Assembly: GCA_050745265.1 (NCBI GenBank)
Contig: JBOGKE010000175.1
Span: 1 to 64,000, forward strand
Direction of reading: 5' to 3'
Length of the DNA: 64,000 bases
Source of the DNA: RH2-MAG17b sp050745265
Lineage (GTDB): Bacteria; Acidobacteriota; Terriglobia; UBA7540
In this document: positions 1-8,182 of the stretch, piece by piece
Layout of the letters: each line of letters begins with the position of its first letter
How positions within the stretch are numbered: position 1 is the stretch's first letter
Program-made: the position numbers and the translations under genes
The notes under the pieces: model-generated
Told to the model about the DNA's origin: nothing
Seen by the model: the letters and a program-made list of their open reading frames with translations, nothing else
Database searches by the model: none

Positions 1-2916
1 TCGCGCGCGGCAAACGGCAACTCCAACCTTCTTCCGAACACGGAGGGGCCGGGCGGATCGAACGCCTCGATTTTCCAGACCGAAAACATGGTGCAGATTT
101 CTTCCGCCGGGCAGCGAATATCCGACAACAACTTCCTGCTCGACGGCGTGAGCGCCAACAGCCTGACCTGGGGCGGGGCCGCGGTCGTCACGCCCAACGA
201 GGCGTCCATCCAGGAAATTAACGTGGTCACCAACGGCTATTCCGCCCAGTATGGCCGGAATTCGGGCGCTACAGTGGAAGTGGTTTCGAAGACGGGCACC
301 AACCAACTCCACGGCAGCGGATTTTTCAAGTACGACGACCCAGGACTGAACGCTTACAACAAATACAACGGCCTTAACAACCTGCCGGCGCGCGTTCTTG
401 ACAAGTCCCGGCAATTCGGCGGAAGCCTCGGCGGACCGATTTTGAAGAACAAGTTGTTTTTCTTCGGCTCCTACGAAGGCCTGCGGGACAACAAGAGCGA
501 CGTCGCCACGCAGTACGTCCTCACGCCTCAATTCGTCCAGCAGGTGATCAGCCTCCGGCCCGGCAGCGTGTCCGCAAAAGTTCTCCAAAGCGCGGGTTAC
601 GCACCTCGGATCATCAATGTTCTCCCGCAATCCTGCAACGTGGGCTTCTCCAAAACCGCGTGCCAGGTAGTCTCGGGCGGTCTCGATCTCGGCTCGATCA
701 CCGGTCAGCCGAATTTCTTCTCCGCCACCGCTCCTTATGGCAATCCCGCGGCGTACGTCAACGACTTCAACAGTTCAACCGGCGGCGGCTTCGACGGTGT
801 TCCGGACGTAGAGTTCGTCCAAGTAGCCGTGCCGAGCAACGTCAAGGGAAATCAGTTCAACTACAGGATGGACTTCGACCCGACTGACCGGGACACGATC
901 GCCGGCAGCACTTACGTCACGCTGTTCAACAACACCGGCGCCGACTCGTCGACCGGCAGCGAGCCGATGGCGGATATAAACTTGAAGCCCACGAATTCCG
1001 TCACCACGCTGCTTTGGAACCACACCTTCTCACCGACAATCCTCAACCAGGCGCGCGCGAACTTCACGCGTTACGCCTACAATCAGGTGCAGTCGAACGC
1101 CGCCGCGGACTTTGGGATTCCGCGCATCGAGATACAGGGCTTTCCGTTTGGCCGAATCGAGATTGGTCCCGCGTGGTCGCCGAACACGCCGGGCATCGAA
1201 GCGGAAAACACGATCGCCTTTGATGACAGCTTGAATCAGGTGGTTGGCAACAAAACGCTCAAATACGGGTTCGACATCATCAAGGAACAGAGCAACAACA
1301 ACCTGCTCGGCGGAGCGCGGCCCGATATCGTGTTCCAATACCCTTGGGATTTTGCCAACGCTGCGCCCATCTTCGAAGAGATTGAAGCGGACCCGGTCAC
1401 CGGCCTTCCCACCACCGGCCAGCGCTATTTCCGCACCAGCGACTACGCCTTGTTCTTCGAGAACGACTGGAAGCTGCGGCCCAATTTCACGCTGAATCTC
1501 GGCCTGCGCTGGGAATACTTTACGCCGCTCAGTGAGACGCGCGGGCGCTTGAGCAACTTCGTTTTCGGCTCGAACGGCCAGGTCACGAAAGTGGAGGCTA
1601 CAAGCCAGCTCTACAACACCGACAAGAACAATTTCGGCCCGCGCTTCGGTTTTGCGTGGAGCCCCGGGTTTTTCCATAACAAGCTGGTGTGGCGTGGCGG
1701 TTTCGGCATCTTCTACAACCGCCTCCCGGAACAGGTCTTTGACAACATTCGCCAGGATCCCCCGTTCACCTCCGCAATTTCCACCTGCTGCGGCACTTCG
1801 GGAAGTCCAAACAACAAAGGCCAGCTTCTGTACGCGCTGGGCGCGAACAAATCGCCTTCCAGTTTTCCGCCCAATCCCAACTGGGCCACCGGTATTGACC
1901 CCGCCACGGGCAGCCTCGTGGGGATTCCCGTGCAGATCTACGGCGCCTTCCAAAACACTCCGAACCCTTACGTCGAAGAGTGGTCGTTCGGCGAAGAATA
2001 CGCGCTCACGGACACATGGCGTTGGAGCGCGAATTACGAGGGCAGCGCCGGCCACAAGGTGGACCGGCTTTTGAATCTCAATTACCTTTACAGGCAGCCC
2101 ACAGCGGACCCGTTTTCCGGTGGGGTTTTTAGCCTGATCCCGGATGTCAACACGGCTTACGACGCCCTCAGCACAAGTATGAGTCATCGGTTTTCGAGCG
2201 GCCTGCTCGCCACGGTTAACTACCGCTACGGGAAAAGTATTGATGAAAGTTCCTGGGAAGGCCCGTGCTTCTGCACGAATGAAACCTATCCGCAGAGCCT
2301 GAAATCGGAGCGGGGACCCTCGGATTACGACGTCACGCATTACCTGACGATGGCCGCGGTTTACGAGCTGCCTTTCTTCAAGGGCGCACACAGCCTGTTG
2401 GGCGAGGTTCTGGGCGGATGGGAGCTCGACCCGATCTTTACCTACCATTCCGGCTTCCCGTGGACTCCCGTCAGCGGCCAATCGGTCCAGACGCCCGGCG
2501 GGCCGACGCTTTCGCCGACGCGTCCCATCGCCTACTACGGGGGCGCGATCGACGATACAACGAACCAGGCGTTCACCCGGCCGGATGGAGACTTTCCCGG
2601 CGGCCCGAGCCGCTATTTCGATTTTTCGAAGTCCGGACCGCCGGGCGTGGGGCGCAATTCTTTCCGGGGGCCGCATTACATCGACACGGACCTAAGCTTC
2701 GGGAAAAATGTGAGGTTGCCGGCCGCCTTTCACCTGGGCGAACAGGCGAATCTCGAGTTGCGCGGCAATTTCTTCAACTTCTTCAACACCGAGAACCTGG
2801 CGCCGTTCGGTTTTGGCTCGTCCAGCACGCACGTTGACAATCCGACCTTCTTCGGACGGGCCACGGCGGGGCTTGCCGGCCGCGTCGCGGAATTACAGGG
2901 AACAATCAGTTTTTGA
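1..2916 (+). CDS. TonB-dependent receptor, Oar-like, 5' end outside window
   Basis: The reading frame is open from base 1 to the TGA at 2914-2916 (971 residues visible), so the true start and signal peptide lie upstream. The visible N-terminus is the end of a plug domain: it has the LLDGVSAN segment, then EINVVTNGYSAQYGRNSGA and the VVSKTGTNQLHGS stretch found at plug-to-barrel junctions of Oar/SusC-like receptors. The rest is a large beta-barrel rich in aromatic and Asn/Gly residues, ending in phenylalanine (GTISF), the usual outer-membrane insertion signal. Such acidobacterial receptors usually begin with a carboxypeptidase-regulatory-like domain, which would be off the edge here. Probable role is energy-coupled uptake of an oligomer across the outer membrane. 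The substrate is unknown, but two carbohydrate-active genes follow on the same strand. Confidence 0.93.
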   Translation, partial: SRAANGNSNLLPNTEGPGGSNASIFQTENMVQISSAGQRISDNNFLLDGVSANSLTWGGAAVVTPNEASIQEINVVTNGYSAQYGRNSGATVEVVSKTGTNQLHGSGFFKYDDPGLNAYNKYNGLNNLPARVLDKSRQFGGSLGGPILKNKLFFFGSYEGLRDNKSDVATQYVLTPQFVQQVISLRPGSVSAKVLQSAGYAPRIINVLPQSCNVGFSKTACQVVSGGLDLGSITGQPNFFSATAPYGNPAAYVNDFNSSTGGGFDGVPDVEFVQVAVPSNVKGNQFNYRMDFDPTDRDTIAGSTYVTLFNNTGADSSTGSEPMADINLKPTNSVTTLLWNHTFSPTILNQARANFTRYAYNQVQSNAAADFGIPRIEIQGFPFGRIEIGPAWSPNTPGIEAENTIAFDDSLNQVVGNKTLKYGFDIIKEQSNNNLLGGARPDIVFQYPWDFANAAPIFEEIEADPVTGLPTTGQRYFRTSDYALFFENDWKLRPNFTLNLGLRWEYFTPLSETRGRLSNFVFGSNGQVTKVEATSQLYNTDKNNFGPRFGFAWSPGFFHNKLVWRGGFGIFYNRLPEQVFDNIRQDPPFTSAISTCCGTSGSPNNKGQLLYALGANKSPSSFPPNPNWATGIDPATGSLVGIPVQIYGAFQNTPNPYVEEWSFGEEYALTDTWRWSANYEGSAGHKVDRLLNLNYLYRQPTADPFSGGVFSLIPDVNTAYDALSTSMSHRFSSGLLATVNYRYGKSIDESSWEGPCFCTNETYPQSLKSERGPSDYDVTHYLTMAAVYELPFFKGAHSLLGEVLGGWELDPIFTYHSGFPWTPVSGQSVQTPGGPTLSPTRPIAYYGGAIDDTTNQAFTRPDGDFPGGPSRYFDFSKSGPPGVGRNSFRGPHYIDTDLSFGKNVRLPAAFHLGEQANLELRGNFFNFFNTENLAPFGFGSSSTHVDNPTFFGRATAGLAGRVAELQGTISF

Positions 2917-2920
2917 AGAC

Positions 2921-2970
2921 GTAGCGCCGCCCTTCAGGGCGGCAAATGCCGGGCTGAAGCCCGGCGCTAC
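2921..2970. repeat. Double hairpin repeat of the GTAGCGCCG family
   Basis: GTAGCGCCG (2921-2929) pairs with CGGCGCTAC (2962-2970). Inside are two compact hairpins, at 2927-2944 and 2948-2965 (GCCGGGC-TGAA-GCCCGGC). It lies 4 bases after the receptor stop codon. Related CCTGAAGGGCGGCGC pieces recur near 36557 and 44375. It could act as a terminator or mRNA end stabiliser, but there is no T-run. Confidence 0.6.
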
Positions 2971-2986
2971 GCGTTAAACTTGGAGG

Positions 2987-4375
2987 ATGCCAGAACGAGT
3001 GCGTGCGACGCGCCAGGGGAACGGCCGCCGTCATACGGGTGTCGCGCTTCTGTTCGCTGTTCTCTTTGCACTCTATCAGCCGGTCCCGCTCGCCGAAGCG
3101 CGCGGCCTCGGCCGCGACGATCGGCAGTTCATCGAAGATCTTTCTTACCGCTGTTTTCTTTTCTTCTGGGAGCAGGCCGACGCGCAAACGGGACTTGAGC
3201 CCGACCGCGCGCTCGCGATCGGGTTGCCTGTACCGGGCTCGCACGGCGACATCGCGAACGTCGCGGCAACGGGCTTCGGCCTGACGGCGATTTGCATTGG
3301 CCGCGAGCACGGCTGGATTTCTGAGCGGCAGGCGCGGGCGCGAGTCCTCAAGACGCTCGATTTCCTCGCCCACCACGCGCCCGAAGTCCGCGGCTGGTAT
3401 TACCATTGGATGGACAAGCGAACGGGCAGCAGGATCCGGCACAGCGAAGCGTCATCGATTGATACCGCGCTGCTGCTCGCCGGAGTTCTGACCGTTCGGC
3501 AGGCGTTTCACCGCGACCGTCAGGTGGTTCGGTTGGCCACACTGATTTACAACCGCGTCGACTTCCAATGGATGCTCAACGGCAGCCCCGTGCTGCTCTC
3601 TCACGGCTGGGTACCGGGGCGCGGCTTCCTGACTCACCGGTGGGATTCCTACTGCGAGCTGATGATCCTGTACCTGCTGGCCATCGGCTCTCCGACGCAT
3701 CCCATTCCACCGACGTCATGGTATGCGTGGCGCCGCCCGCTCGTCCACTTCGCCGGCTACACGTTCGTCGGCGATCTGCCGCTGTTCACCCAGCAATACG
3801 CGCAGGCCTGGGTGGACTTTCGCGGCCTTCGCGACGCGCCTCCTTCGAATATCGATTATTTCGAGAACTCCGTAACGGCAACGCTGGCAGATCGCGCGTT
3901 TTGCATTCAGATAATGAAGGCGTTTCCAAAAAGCTACTCGCCGGATATTTGGGGCATCACAGCGTCTGACAGCAAACGCGGCTACACAGTATGGGGCGAA
4001 CCGACCGACTCGGTGATCATTGACGGCACGGTGGTGCCGTGCGCGCCCGGCGGCTCGCTGATGTTCATCCCGGCGCTTTCCCTCGCAGCGCTAAAGGCGA
4101 TGCGCGCCCAGTTCGGCAGCGACATTTACCGGCGCTACGGTTTCGTCGACGCGTTCAACCCGACCACGGGGTGGGTCGATCCCGACGTCGTGGCAATCGA
4201 TACGGGCATCACGCTGCTGAGCGGCCAGGATTTGCTCGACGGCGGCGTTTGGCGCTGGTTTATGCGCGATCCTAACATCGAGCGCGCACTCCGCCTCGCC
4301 CGCCTCAGGCCCGAGAGCGTGTTGACGCGGTATTCGAGGTATTACCGCTACTCTCGCCGATTGCAGCCGTTTTGA
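2987..4375 (+). CDS. PF10091 glucoamylase/GH144-type exported glucan hydrolase
   Basis: The 462-residue protein has a hydrophobic signal segment at about residues 17-36 and then a single catalytic domain of the Glycoamylase family (PF10091). Recognisable blocks are YRCFLFFWEQAD near the N-terminus, HRWDSYCELMILYLL in the middle, FTQQYAQAWVDFRG, WGITASDSKRGYTVWG and a C-terminal GWVDPDVVAIDTGI segment. Characterised relatives act on beta-1,2-glucans and related glucans as alpha/alpha-barrel hydrolases; the exact substrate here is inferred only by family. GGAGG directly abuts the ATG at 2987, so the GTG at 2999 is an alternative start. It lies downstream of the TonB receptor and upstream of a GH39 gene, suggesting a glycan-utilisation neighbourhood. 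Confidence 0.85.
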   Translation: MPERVRATRQGNGRRHTGVALLFAVLFALYQPVPLAEARGLGRDDRQFIEDLSYRCFLFFWEQADAQTGLEPDRALAIGLPVPGSHGDIANVAATGFGLTAICIGREHGWISERQARARVLKTLDFLAHHAPEVRGWYYHWMDKRTGSRIRHSEASSIDTALLLAGVLTVRQAFHRDRQVVRLATLIYNRVDFQWMLNGSPVLLSHGWVPGRGFLTHRWDSYCELMILYLLAIGSPTHPIPPTSWYAWRRPLVHFAGYTFVGDLPLFTQQYAQAWVDFRGLRDAPPSNIDYFENSVTATLADRAFCIQIMKAFPKSYSPDIWGITASDSKRGYTVWGEPTDSVIIDGTVVPCAPGGSLMFIPALSLAALKAMRAQFGSDIYRRYGFVDAFNPTTGWVDPDVVAIDTGITLLSGQDLLDGGVWRWFMRDPNIERALRLARLRPESVLTRYSRYYRYSRRLQPF

Positions 4376-4434
4376 CTATGCGCCGCGCTTTGCATTCAGT
4401 AACGCGGTGTACTTTGTTCGTTGCCGCGAAAAGC

Positions 4435-4501
4435 CGCGGAGTTAAACGACAACTCCGCGCTACCTCACGGTTATGCTGTCGCGCCGTTCCGTGAACGGCG
4501 C
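4435..4501. repeat. Two adjacent perfect hairpins
   Basis: CGCGGAGTT (4435-4443) pairs with AACTCCGCG (4451-4459). GCGCCGTTC (4481-4489) pairs with GAACGGCGC (4493-4501) over a 3-base loop. They fill the gap between the glucan hydrolase and the GH39 gene. Neither is followed by a T-run, so they look like members of the dispersed hairpin repeats rather than terminators. Confidence 0.55.
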
Positions 4502-4544
4502 CTGCAGACCGGCGCCCCAGCGGTGAGGAAGGAGGGTGAACCTG

Positions 4545-6104
4545 ATGCTCAATCGTAGAGATTTTCTATCGACGTTGGGTGTGGCGCTGGCGGGCTTCAA
4601 AGGACGCGCGGGCCAGGAGTCGCGGTCCGTCTCTCCGCCACCGGAGCCGAGGACGGGCAACCCCGCAAAGATCACCATCGACGCGCACGGTCCGGTGGGC
4701 GCGTTTCCGCATTACTGGGAACCCATCGTCGGTTCGGGGCGCGCGGTGCTGGCGCTGCGGTCGGATTATCTCGAGGACCTGAAACAGGTCCACCAGCAGG
4801 CGGGCATGGAAGCCGTCCGGTTTCATGGGATTTTTGACGACGACGACGGCGTTTGCCGGCTCAACCAGCGCGGCGATGCCATCTACAACTTCCAATACGT
4901 TGATCAGATTTACGATCACCTGATCGAAGCCGGCGTTCGCCCCTTTGTGGAGCTCAGCTTTATGCCGCAGGCTCTTGCGAGCGGCTCAAAAACCGTTTTC
5001 GCTTACAAGGCCAACGTCACGCCTCCCAAGGATATGGACGCCTGGGTCCATCTCATCACCGCGTTCGGCCGCCATCTCTTCGATCGTTACGGGGGAGACG
5101 AGCTGAGCCGCTGGTATTTTGAAGTCTGGAATGAGCCGAACCTGGACTTCTGGGGAGGAACTCAAGAGCAGTACTTCGAGCTTTACCGCCGCACCGCGAT
5201 TGCTGTAAAAGCGGTGGACAAGCGGCTGCGAGTGGGAGGGCCGGCAACGGCCGAGGCTTCGTGGGCGCCGCAATTCATCGAGTATTGCGATAAGCAAGGC
5301 GCTCCGCTCGATTTCTTCAGCACGCACATTTACGCCAACGATCCGCAGGCGAAGGTTTTCGGCCACGAGACGAATTACGCGCTGCAAGATGTGATTCCGC
5401 TCGCGCTCCGCAAAGTGCGCACGCAGGTGCAGTCTTCTCCCATGCCCCACCTGCCGATCTTCATGACGGAGTGGAATTCCACGTACATGAACGATTCCGC
5501 CGTGACCGACACCGCGTTCAACGCGGCGTTCATCTGCGATACCCTCGACCGCTGCCAGGGGCTCGTCGATGCCATGTCGTACTGGTGCTTCAGCGACGTC
5601 TTTGAAGAGCAGGGCGTCGCGCCAGAGATTTTCTACGGCGGCTACGGAATGATCGCCAGGCGCCGCATCCCGAAACCGTCCTTCCACGCATTTACCCTGC
5701 TGCACCGGCTGGGAGCGGAGAGGCTCGCGTCCACGCAAGGCCCGGCGATGGCCACATGGCGTCCCGACGGCGCGGTGGCGGTGCTTGTCTGGAACGCGAC
5801 TCTGCGGGACAGCAAAGGCCAACCGCTGCCCGGCCAGCCGCTCTCGCTGCAATTGCTCATTCGCGATCTAAATAGACGAAACCGGCTTTCGATGACTCAG
5901 ATCGATGACGAGCATGGCTCCGCGCTCGCCGCCTATCGCGAGATGGGAAGTCCGCAATATCCGACGTTGCGGCAGCTCGAATTATTGCGAAAGGCCGCGG
6001 AATTGCCGGCAGTGTCATCGAGCTTAGTGGCGGGTGGGAAATTAACTGAGGTCCCGATCCGGCTGCCGCCGAACGGAGTCGCATTGCTGGAATTTCAAGG
6101 GTGA
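4545..6104 (+). CDS. GH39-like glycoside hydrolase (beta-xylosidase family), Tat-exported
   Basis: The 519-residue enzyme begins with MLNRRDFLSTLGVALAGF, a twin-arginine signal (NRRDFL). Two catalytic glutamates of the clan A fold are visible: acid/base E197 in WNEPNLDFW and nucleophile E309 in FMTEWNSTY, the spacing expected for GH39. The GXFPHYWE-like start and the FVELSFMP block also match GH39 beta-xylosidases. I chose the ATG at 4545 because AGGAAGGAGG ends at 4535, 9 bases upstream; the GTG at 4536 lies too close to that site. GH39 members cleave xylosides, iduronosides or other glycosides, so the substrate is open. The gene ends just before a strong intrinsic terminator. Confidence 0.88.
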   Translation: MLNRRDFLSTLGVALAGFKGRAGQESRSVSPPPEPRTGNPAKITIDAHGPVGAFPHYWEPIVGSGRAVLALRSDYLEDLKQVHQQAGMEAVRFHGIFDDDDGVCRLNQRGDAIYNFQYVDQIYDHLIEAGVRPFVELSFMPQALASGSKTVFAYKANVTPPKDMDAWVHLITAFGRHLFDRYGGDELSRWYFEVWNEPNLDFWGGTQEQYFELYRRTAIAVKAVDKRLRVGGPATAEASWAPQFIEYCDKQGAPLDFFSTHIYANDPQAKVFGHETNYALQDVIPLALRKVRTQVQSSPMPHLPIFMTEWNSTYMNDSAVTDTAFNAAFICDTLDRCQGLVDAMSYWCFSDVFEEQGVAPEIFYGGYGMIARRRIPKPSFHAFTLLHRLGAERLASTQGPAMATWRPDGAVAVLVWNATLRDSKGQPLPGQPLSLQLLIRDLNRRNRLSMTQIDDEHGSALAAYREMGSPQYPTLRQLELLRKAAELPAVSSSLVAGGKLTEVPIRLPPNGVALLEFQG

Positions 6105-6112
6105 AGTGGTAG

Positions 6113-6145
6113 CCACGGTCAGTGCTTTCCTGACCGTGGTTTTTT
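6113..6145 (+). terminator. Intrinsic terminator after the GH39 gene
   Basis: A perfect 10-bp stem, CCACGGTCAG (6113-6122) with CTGACCGTGG (6130-6139), a 7-base loop and six T residues at 6140-6145. It starts 9 bases after the GH39 stop codon. This is the clearest rho-independent terminator in the window. Confidence 0.88.
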
Positions 6146-6160
6146 GTTCGATGGAAGAGC

Positions 6161-6191
6161 CCACGGTCAATCAAACGGCGATTGACCGTGG
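6161..6191. repeat. Second CCACGGTCA hairpin
   Basis: A perfect 12-bp stem, CCACGGTCAATC (6161-6172) with GATTGACCGTGG (6180-6191). It shares CCACGGTCA with the terminator at 6113 and with it forms a nested arrangement flanked by GGTAGCCAC and GTGGCTACC. No T-run follows on either strand. It lies 20 bases beyond the end of the convergent DoxX gene and may help stop or stabilise that transcript. Confidence 0.6.
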
Positions 6192-6211
6192 CTACCAAAA
6201 AGCTATCGATG

Positions 6212-6601
6212 CTAGACGGACTTGTCGCCCCGCGCCCGATCCAGGCTGATCGGGCCGGGTCCGGCCACCAAAAGGTACAGAAAGACGAAGCAGTAGACCA
6301 CCGCGAGCTCTCCTCCGTTCCGGATCGGATACAGGCCGTGCGGATAGTGCTGCATGAAATAGGCTACGGCCATTTCGCCGCACAGGACAAACGCGGCGTA
6401 GGAGGTGAACAGGCCGACGAGAACGAGAGCCCCGCCGACTGTTTCGATCACCCCCGCAAACCAGAGCAGGTGGGGAAAGTGCATGCGATGCCCGCCGAAA
6501 ACTCCGAATGCTTTTTGCCAGCCATGGCACGAAAACGTAAACCCGATCACGATCCGAAGGATGGACCGGATATAGCTGTCGGATGAGCCGCGCGCTGCCA
6601 T
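6212..6601 (-). CDS. DoxX family membrane protein
   Basis: The 129-residue protein has four hydrophobic segments at about residues 12-30, 45-65, 68-85 and 98-115. The DoxX signature is present: RIVIGFTFSCHGWQKAFG near the start, then WFAGVIETVGGALVLVGLFT and a FMQHYPHGLYPIRNGGELA loop. DoxX-type proteins are small inner-membrane proteins linked to quinone or redox functions and to oxidative-stress systems, but the activity of most members is unknown. The gene is convergent with the GH39 gene. The next minus-strand gene is a putative lipoprotein 33 bases upstream, so the two may be co-transcribed. Confidence 0.88.
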   Translation of the reverse strand: MAARGSSDSYIRSILRIVIGFTFSCHGWQKAFGVFGGHRMHFPHLLWFAGVIETVGGALVLVGLFTSYAAFVLCGEMAVAYFMQHYPHGLYPIRNGGELAVVYCFVFLYLLVAGPGPISLDRARGDKSV

Positions 6602-6634
6602 ATTTGGATTTCCTCTGGAAGAAACGGAAATGCG

Positions 6635-6988
6635 TCAACGAGTGACGAGCCGCGCGGGATTCGCCACCAGACTCTTGCGTTCAGGCCGGGCGTGTCTTGG
6701 CGCCGGCGTTTGGCAAAATTCCATACCGAGCGGCACGAGCGTCAGGCGACCGGGGTGCGGCACTCGCAGATTCGAGGGTCTCAGGCTCATATTGATAACG
6801 TTGAGCGAAGCGTGCGGTTTCACGATCTCGGTGTTGGTGTCGGGCTGATCGCGATTTTCCCCCTGAACGTGTTGCCCGGTCTCATTCGTCATGTTGCCGC
6901 TCCACTCTGGGAAACTGGTCTCACAGCCGGCTGAGAGCAGAGCCAGCAGCCCCAGCAGAAGGCATACGAGGATCAGTGTTCGCTTCAT
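6635..6988 (-). CDS. Hypothetical lipoprotein
   Basis: The 117-residue protein starts MKRTLILVCLLLGLLALLSAGC, a short positive N-region, a leucine-rich core and an LSAGC lipobox with the modified cysteine at residue 22. Two ATG codons are adjacent. I took the second (6988) because the AAGGAG site is then 5 bases upstream; the first starts at 6991. The mature part is short and polar, with no domain I recognise. It lies directly upstream of the DoxX gene on the same strand. Being small, its C-terminal half is the least certain part. Confidence 0.55.
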   Translation of the reverse strand: MKRTLILVCLLLGLLALLSAGCETSFPEWSGNMTNETGQHVQGENRDQPDTNTEIVKPHASLNVINMSLRPSNLRVPHPGRLTLVPLGMEFCQTPAPRHARPERKSLVANPARLVTR

Positions 6989-7149
6989 CATGTCTCCTTT
7001 GCCCAGGCGCGGTTCGCGCAGGCTCTCCCTGCGCGAGCATTTTCATTGTAACTCGACTCGCGTAAAATCGTGCATCCTTGTTGCTCGCGGATCAATCGCC
7101 CTATGATGAGGACCGAAAGCGAGCCGGCCTGCGGGCTAGGAGGCAAAGA

Positions 7150-8175
7150 ATGAAGGCGCTGGTCAAGAGCAAGCCCGACCGAGGGCTCTGGATGGAGGAA
7201 GTTGATCCGCCGAAGATCGGCATCAATGACGTGCTCATCCGCGTCAGGCGGGCGGGAATCTGCGGCACGGACCTCCACATTTATAACTGGGATGACTGGG
7301 CGCGCAGGACGATCCCGGTTCCTCTGGTGATTGGCCACGAATTCGCCGGAGAGATTGTTGAGGTCGGCTCGAACGTGGCTGATTTCTTTCCCGGCGAGAT
7401 TGTAAGCGGCGAGGGACACGTGGTGTGCGGCCGCTGCAGGAACTGCCTTGCCGGGCGGCGTCACCTTTGCGCGCATACGCTCGGCGTGGGCGTCAACCGC
7501 CCCGGCGCGTTCGCCGAATACATCGCGCTTCCAATGACAAACATCTGGCGGCATCATCATTCGGTGGATGAGGACATCGCCGCGATCTTTGACCCGTTCG
7601 GCAACGCCGTTCATACCGCGCTGTCGTTTCCGGTTCTAGGCGAGGATGTATTGATCACGGGCGCGGGGCCGATCGGCCTCATGGCAGCGGCGGTGGTGCG
7701 TCACGCGGGCGCCCGCTACGTTGTGATTACCGACGTGAATCCCCAGCGCCTGGAACTCGCGAGAGCGATGGGCGCGACGCTCGCGCTCGACGCTCGCACC
7801 GAGACCCTCGCTGAGGCGCAGCGGCGGCTCGGCATGATGGAGGGATTCGATGTGGGCCTCGAAATGTCGGGCAACGCCGCCGCGTTTCGCGACATGCTCC
7901 AGAACATGAGCCACGGCGCGAAAATCGCAATCCTCGGCATTCCTCCCGCCGACCTGTCGATCGACTGGCGCACGGTGATTTTCAACATGCTGACCCTGAA
8001 GGGAATTTACGGACGCGAAATGTACGAGACGTGGTACAAGATGACCGTGATGCTCCAATCGGGCCTCGACATCAGCCCGGTGATCACCCATCGTTTCCAT
8101 TTCAACGAATTTCAAAAGGCATTCGAAGTGATGGCCAGCGGCGATGCGTGCAAGGTGATCCTGCGCTGGGACTAG
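7150..8175 (+). CDS. tdh: L-threonine 3-dehydrogenase
   Basis: The 341-residue protein is a zinc-dependent medium-chain dehydrogenase that oxidises L-threonine to 2-amino-3-ketobutyrate with NAD+. Catalytic zinc ligands C38 (GICGTD), H63 and E64 (GHEFAG) sit at the same numbers as in the E. coli enzyme, and the four-cysteine structural zinc lobe (VVCGRCRNCLAGRRHLC) is intact. The Rossmann motif is GAGPIGLMA. The ATG at 7150 is preceded by AGGAGG with 6-base spacing, so the longer in-frame extension upstream is not used. The usual partner, 2-amino-3-ketobutyrate CoA ligase (kbl), is not next to it. It converges on the ferrochelatase gene with only 7 bases between stops. Confidence 0.94.
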   Translation: MKALVKSKPDRGLWMEEVDPPKIGINDVLIRVRRAGICGTDLHIYNWDDWARRTIPVPLVIGHEFAGEIVEVGSNVADFFPGEIVSGEGHVVCGRCRNCLAGRRHLCAHTLGVGVNRPGAFAEYIALPMTNIWRHHHSVDEDIAAIFDPFGNAVHTALSFPVLGEDVLITGAGPIGLMAAAVVRHAGARYVVITDVNPQRLELARAMGATLALDARTETLAEAQRRLGMMEGFDVGLEMSGNAAAFRDMLQNMSHGAKIAILGIPPADLSIDWRTVIFNMLTLKGIYGREMYETWYKMTVMLQSGLDISPVITHRFHFNEFQKAFEVMASGDACKVILRWD

Positions 8176-8182
8176 CTTCGCC

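Noticed and set aside
1030..2676. Long open frame on the minus strand inside the TonB receptor (548 codons)
   Set aside because: It is fully antisense to a clearly recognisable receptor, has arginine-rich low-information composition and no recognisable motif. Long antisense frames are expected at this GC content.
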